Shown here: piece by piece, positions 60,435 to 64,000 of the stretch
Layout: each line of letters begins with the position of its first letter
How positions within the stretch are numbered: position 1 is the first letter of the stretch
Assembly (NCBI GenBank): GCA_026399435.1
Contig: JAPLQX010000040.1
Location: 1-64,000 of the forward strand
DNA from: Rhodocyclales bacterium
Lineage (GTDB): Bacteria > Pseudomonadota > Gammaproteobacteria > Burkholderiales > Rhodocyclaceae
Direction of reading: 5' to 3'
Length of the DNA: 64,000 nt
Program-made: the position numbers and the translations under genes
Notes under the pieces: model-generated
Told to the model about the DNA's origin: nothing
Databases searched by the model: none
The model's input: only the letters and a program-made list of their open reading frames with translations

Positions 60435-61948
60435 CTGCCGTGAGCGCCCCGATTCCCGGGATTCCCCTGCTCGAACTGCGCGGCATCAGCAAGCAGTTCC
60501 CGGGCGTCAAGGCGCTCGACGATGTGTCCTTCGCCGTGCATCCCGGCGAGGTGCACATGCTGCTCGGCGAAAACGGTGCCGGCAAATCATCGCTGATGAA
60601 AGTTCTCTGCGGTGCCTATCGCGCCGACGCCGGGGAATTCTTCCACCGCGGCGAGAAGGTCGCCATCACCTCGCCCGCCGACGCGCGGAAGCTGGGCATC
60701 GCGGTGATATTCCAGGAGTTCTCGCTGGTGCCCTATCTCGACATCGCGCAGAACATCTTCCTCGGCCGCGAGTTTCGCGGACGTATTCCGGGCAGCGTCG
60801 ACCGCCGGCGCATGCATGTCGAGGCGAGACGGATACTCGACCTGATCGGGCTCGAGTTGCCGACACAGACTCCGCTGCACACGCTCGGCGTGGCCCAGCA
60901 GCAGATGGTCGAGATCGCCAAGGCCTTGTCGCAGAATGCGCGCATCCTGGTCATGGACGAACCGACCGCCGCGCTCTCGGACCGCGAGACGGAACGCCTG
61001 TTCGCGATGATCCGGCAACTCCAGGCGGAGGGGGTGGCGATCATCTACATCTCGCACCGGATGGCGGAGGTGTTCGCTCTTGGCGATCGCATCACGGTGT
61101 TGCGCGACGGCCGCAAGGTGGGCTCGTTGCTGCCGCGCGAAGCCACCCCGGACGAACTGGTGCGGATGATGGTGGGGCGCAGCGTGGACATGAGTTATGC
61201 GCGCGAATTCCGCAGCGAGTTCGGCGACACCGTTCTCGAGGTGAAGGGATTGCACTCGGACAACGGCATTTCGGACATCGACCTGACGGTGCGCGCCGGG
61301 GAAATCGTCGGCCTCTCCGGTTTGGTCGGAGCCGGCCGCAGCGAAGTGGCGCGGGCGATCTTCGGCGCCGATGCGGTGACGGCGGGCGAGGTGCGCGTCT
61401 ACGGCAAGCTGCACCGTGGCGGGCCGGACCAGGCAGTGGCCGCAGGCATCGGCCTGATTCCGGAGAACCGCAAGAGCGAAGGCCTGGCGCTGATCCGCTC
61501 GGTGGCGGACAACCTGAACATCGCCGCGCTGCGCCGCAGATTCTCCAGTCGCGTGTTCGGGCCGCGGCGGGCGCGGGCCATCGCCCGCGCCCTGGTCGAC
61601 AAGCTGCGCATCGCCACGCCGACCACGCTGCGTCCGGTCCAGGTGCTCTCCGGCGGCAACCAGCAGAAGGTGGTGATCGGCAAGTGGCTGGAAGCCGAGT
61701 CGCGCCTGTTCATTTTCGACGAGCCGACGCGCGGCATCGACGTCGGCGCCAAGGCCGAGATCTTCGCCCTGATCGACGCCCTGGTCCGCGATGGCGCCGC
61801 CGTGCTGCTGATCAGCTCGGAGCTGTCCGAGATCGTCAACGTCTGCGATCGCGCCTATGTGATGTGCCAAGGCCGCATCACCGGGCATCTGGCGCGCCAC
61901 GAAATTTCGGAGGAAGGCATCTTGAAACTGGCCATGCATCATGAGTAG
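60431..61948 (+). CDS. Sugar-type ABC transporter ATPase (duplicated)
   Basis: A 505-residue protein with two tandem ABC domains, as in RbsA/MglA. The first has Walker A GENGAGKSSL, signature LGVAQQQMVEIAKAL and Walker B ILVMDEPTAAL. The second has the degenerate GLVGAGRSEVARAIFG, signature LSGGNQQKVVIGKWL and IFDEPTRGIDVGAKAEI. It drives import of a sugar or sugar-like solute with the two permeases downstream. Confidence 0.93.
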   Translation: MTAVSAPIPGIPLLELRGISKQFPGVKALDDVSFAVHPGEVHMLLGENGAGKSSLMKVLCGAYRADAGEFFHRGEKVAITSPADARKLGIAVIFQEFSLVPYLDIAQNIFLGREFRGRIPGSVDRRRMHVEARRILDLIGLELPTQTPLHTLGVAQQQMVEIAKALSQNARILVMDEPTAALSDRETERLFAMIRQLQAEGVAIIYISHRMAEVFALGDRITVLRDGRKVGSLLPREATPDELVRMMVGRSVDMSYAREFRSEFGDTVLEVKGLHSDNGISDIDLTVRAGEIVGLSGLVGAGRSEVARAIFGADAVTAGEVRVYGKLHRGGPDQAVAAGIGLIPENRKSEGLALIRSVADNLNIAALRRRFSSRVFGPRRARAIARALVDKLRIATPTTLRPVQVLSGGNQQKVVIGKWLEAESRLFIFDEPTRGIDVGAKAEIFALIDALVRDGAAVLLISSELSEIVNVCDRAYVMCQGRITGHLARHEISEEGILKLAMHHE

Positions 61949-62912
61949 CCAGATCGCTGTCGGCAACAGGTTGGTCGTCGCGCCCTGGCGCGCGGTGCTG
62001 GCGCGAACGCCCGGCGTCGCCTGGATCCTCGGGCTGTTGCTGCTCGTCTTCGCGGCGACCAGCAGGGATTTCCTGTCCGCCGGCAATCTGCTCAACGTCG
62101 GGCAGCAATCGGTGATCCTGCTGATGCTGGCGCTGCCGATGACGCTGATCATCATGACCGAAGGCTTGGATATCTCGATGGGCGCCGTGCTGACGCTGGC
62201 CGGTGTCATGCTGGCCTGGGTCATGGTCCGTTACGGTTCGCTGCCGCTGGCCCTGGCGGCGTCGCTGGCCACCGGCCTCGCCTTCGGCATCGTCAACGGC
62301 TCGCTCGTGGCATTGCTGAAAATGCCGTCCTTTGTCGTCACCCTCGGCACCATGGGCGCGGCGCAGGGACTGGCCCTGATCGTCACCGACGGCCAGAGCA
62401 TCGTCGGCGTTGGCGCCACGGTGGAATCGTTCTACAGCGGGCGCCTGGCGGGAGTTCCGCTGCCGCTGCTGCTCGGCGCCGGCAGCTATCTGACATGCCA
62501 CCTGCTGCTGTATCACACCCGCTTCGGCAACTACGTCTTCGCACTGGGCGGCAATCCCGAGGCGCTGAAACTGGCCGGCGTGCGCGCCGACCTCTACCTG
62601 ATCGGCGTCTACGCCCTGGGCGGCCTGATGGCGGGACTGGCTGCGCTGCTGCTGACGGCGCGCATGAGTTCGGGCCATCCGACCGCAGCGATCGGCATGG
62701 AGTTCGACGCCATCGCGGCCGTGGCCGTCGGCGGCACATCATTCGAACGCGGCAAGGGTTGGCTGTTCGGCACCCTGCTCGGCGTGATCGCGGTCGGCGT
62801 GCTGCGCAACGGGCTGAATCTGCTCAGCGTGCCTTCGTCGGCCCAAGTGGCCTGCATCGGCATCCTGGTCATCCTGGCCCTGTTCATCGACGGCTGGAAG
62901 GAGCGCAGATGA
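61941..62912 (+). CDS. Sugar-type ABC transporter permease 1
   Basis: A 323-residue RbsC-like inner-membrane protein with about eight to ten helices. TEGLDISMGAVLTLAGV and the cytoplasmic coupling segment NPEALKLAGVRADLYLIGVYALGG are typical. The start overlaps the ATPase end by eight bases, and the stop overlaps the next permease start by four bases. Confidence 0.92.
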   Translation: MSSQIAVGNRLVVAPWRAVLARTPGVAWILGLLLLVFAATSRDFLSAGNLLNVGQQSVILLMLALPMTLIIMTEGLDISMGAVLTLAGVMLAWVMVRYGSLPLALAASLATGLAFGIVNGSLVALLKMPSFVVTLGTMGAAQGLALIVTDGQSIVGVGATVESFYSGRLAGVPLPLLLGAGSYLTCHLLLYHTRFGNYVFALGGNPEALKLAGVRADLYLIGVYALGGLMAGLAALLLTARMSSGHPTAAIGMEFDAIAAVAVGGTSFERGKGWLFGTLLGVIAVGVLRNGLNLLSVPSSAQVACIGILVILALFIDGWKERR

Positions 62913-63904
62913 GCGCCGACAGCAAGGTGACCGGTCTCTGGCTGGCCTTCCGATCGGGGGCGGTGGCGGCGGACCTGCGCACCATCGGCTACCGCCTCAG
63001 CGCTGCGCTGGTACTGTGCGTGGTTCTGGCATTCGCCAGCGATGCGTTCCTCCATTCCAACAACCTGCTCAATGTGCTGCGCCAGGCGAGCCTGCTGTTC
63101 CTCCTCGCCTCCGGGCTGACGCTGGTGATCCTGACGGCGGGCCTCGATCTCTCGGTCGGCGCCAATGTCGGACTGTCCGCCTGCATCGCGGCGACCGTGA
63201 TCAAAAGCAGCGGCTCGGTGCTGCTGGGGTCGGCGGCCGGCGTCGGCTGCGGACTGGCGATCGGCCTCGCCAACGGCCTGATGGTGGCGGTGATGCGCCT
63301 GCCGCCCTTCATCGCCACCTACGGCATGCTCTGGGTGGCCCACGGCATCACCTACTGGTACATGGCCGGTACCACCGTCTATGGTTTTCCGCAGTCGTTC
63401 CGCGCTCTGGGCAGCGGCTACTTTCTGGGTGTACCGATCCCCGTCTACATGATGTTCGGCTTTCTCGCGCTCGGCACTTTCTTTGCCCAGCGTACGACCT
63501 ACGGCCAGGAAATCTATGCCATCGGCGCCAACCGCGAGGCCGCCAGGCTCTCCGGCGTCCCCGTCGCCCGGCGCCTGATCCTGGTCTATGCCGTCAGCGG
63601 CGCCATGGCCGGCCTCGCCTCGATCGTGTTCCTGGCACGCATGAATTCAGCCGAGGGGGACATAGGCGAAGGCCTGACCCTGCCGGCCATCGCCGCCGCG
63701 CTGATCGGCGGTACGTCCCTGTTTGGCGGTGTCGGCACGGTTTCCGGCACGCTGATCGGTGCCTTGATCCTGACGCTGGTGCTCAACGGCATGAACTTGC
63801 TGACGATTAACGCCAGCTGGCAGCCGATGGTCACCGGCATCATCGTCATCCTCGCCGTTCTGTTGGACACGTTCGCCAGAAAACGTGGAGAAGCCCGCAA
63901 TTAG
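62909..63904 (+). CDS. Sugar-type ABC transporter permease 2
   Basis: A 331-residue RbsC-like permease with TAGLDLSVGANVGLSACIA and the coupling segment NREAARLSGVPVARRLILVYAVSG. Two different permeases in one system imply a heterodimeric channel. The start at 62909 gives an ATGA overlap with permease 1. Confidence 0.92.
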   Translation: MSADSKVTGLWLAFRSGAVAADLRTIGYRLSAALVLCVVLAFASDAFLHSNNLLNVLRQASLLFLLASGLTLVILTAGLDLSVGANVGLSACIAATVIKSSGSVLLGSAAGVGCGLAIGLANGLMVAVMRLPPFIATYGMLWVAHGITYWYMAGTTVYGFPQSFRALGSGYFLGVPIPVYMMFGFLALGTFFAQRTTYGQEIYAIGANREAARLSGVPVARRLILVYAVSGAMAGLASIVFLARMNSAEGDIGEGLTLPAIAAALIGGTSLFGGVGTVSGTLIGALILTLVLNGMNLLTINASWQPMVTGIIVILAVLLDTFARKRGEARN

Positions 63905-63945
63905 AAGTCCAGGCTGATGCACATTCATACACAAAGGAGACCCAC

Positions 63946-64000
63946 ATGAAAAAAAGCCAGTTCTGCCTCGCTGCCGCAATTACCGTTCTCGCTGCTTCGG
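63946..64000 (+). CDS. ABC transporter substrate-binding protein, 5' end only
   Basis: After AAAGGAGA a reading frame opens MKKSQFCLAAAITVLAAS, a typical signal peptide, and runs off the window. Position directly after the permeases makes a periplasmic sugar-binding protein likely. Only 18 codons are visible. Confidence 0.65.
   Translation, partial: MKKSQFCLAAAITVLAAS

Overview
The window is GC-rich chromosomal DNA with short intergenic gaps. Housekeeping gene order (hda with a HAD phosphatase, an AI-2E transporter, purM, miaA-mutL, bamD opposite rluD, pgeF, phaC-phaB-phaR, rimO) fits a betaproteobacterium, most likely a Rhodocyclales or Sterolibacteriaceae-type relative. This placement is inferred from protein style and synteny, not from a search.

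Layout: (1) 1-14062 is core: tRNA-Ser, DNA replication control and repair (hda, mutL), purine synthesis (purM, purN), tRNA/rRNA modification (miaA, an RsmB-like enzyme, rlmB), and membrane proteins (AI-2E, DedA, MscS). (2) 14389-16812 encodes a Tat-targeted caspase-like protein with a long, internally duplicated coiled coil. (3) 16921-22794 holds acyl-CoA enzymes, bamD, rluD, pgeF and a ZIP metal transporter. (4) 22884-26911 is a polyhydroxyalkanoate (PHA) locus: phaC, two tandem phaB genes and phaR. (5) 27075-32706 is an accessory stretch between core genes. It has a TumE-type toxin-antitoxin pair with twin operators, rimO, tRNA-Ala with a tRNA-Glu remnant, cobU, an AT-richer orphan PD-(D/E)XK nuclease-like gene, and the ruins of hicBA genes with one intact hicB. 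(6) 33638-45427 is lipid metabolism: aldehyde dehydrogenase, lipase and GMC oxidoreductase, then a set that together looks able to make wax esters: a two-domain fatty acyl-CoA reductase, a phasin, a patatin, a TetR regulator, a wax ester synthase/DGAT and an acyl-CoA-binding protein. (7) 45872-64000 is one long co-directional catabolic unit of 16 genes, the last cut by the window edge. It encodes an M24-peptidase-like protein, a beta-hydroxyacid dehydrogenase, a TRAP transporter, a LacI regulator, an aldehyde dehydrogenase, a complete 2-oxoacid dehydrogenase complex with fused E1, a VOC protein, a GlcD/Dld-type oxidase and a sugar-type ABC importer. A promoter whose -10 is overlapped by an 18-bp LacI-type palindrome precedes it.

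The genes suggest a cell that stores carbon as PHA and probably wax ester, and that imports a small hydroxy- or oxo-carboxylate and/or a sugar-like compound and oxidises it stepwise (aldehyde to hydroxyacid to oxoacid to acyl-CoA). The true substrate cannot be read from sequence.

The non-coding part is unusually informative. A 100-185 bp repeat occurs three times with long and short forms. A 13-bp motif recurs at least eight times, including inside protein linkers and at the exact junction of a truncated hicA. A GGGGYCAGCTTGA-type repeat brackets the orphan nuclease gene.
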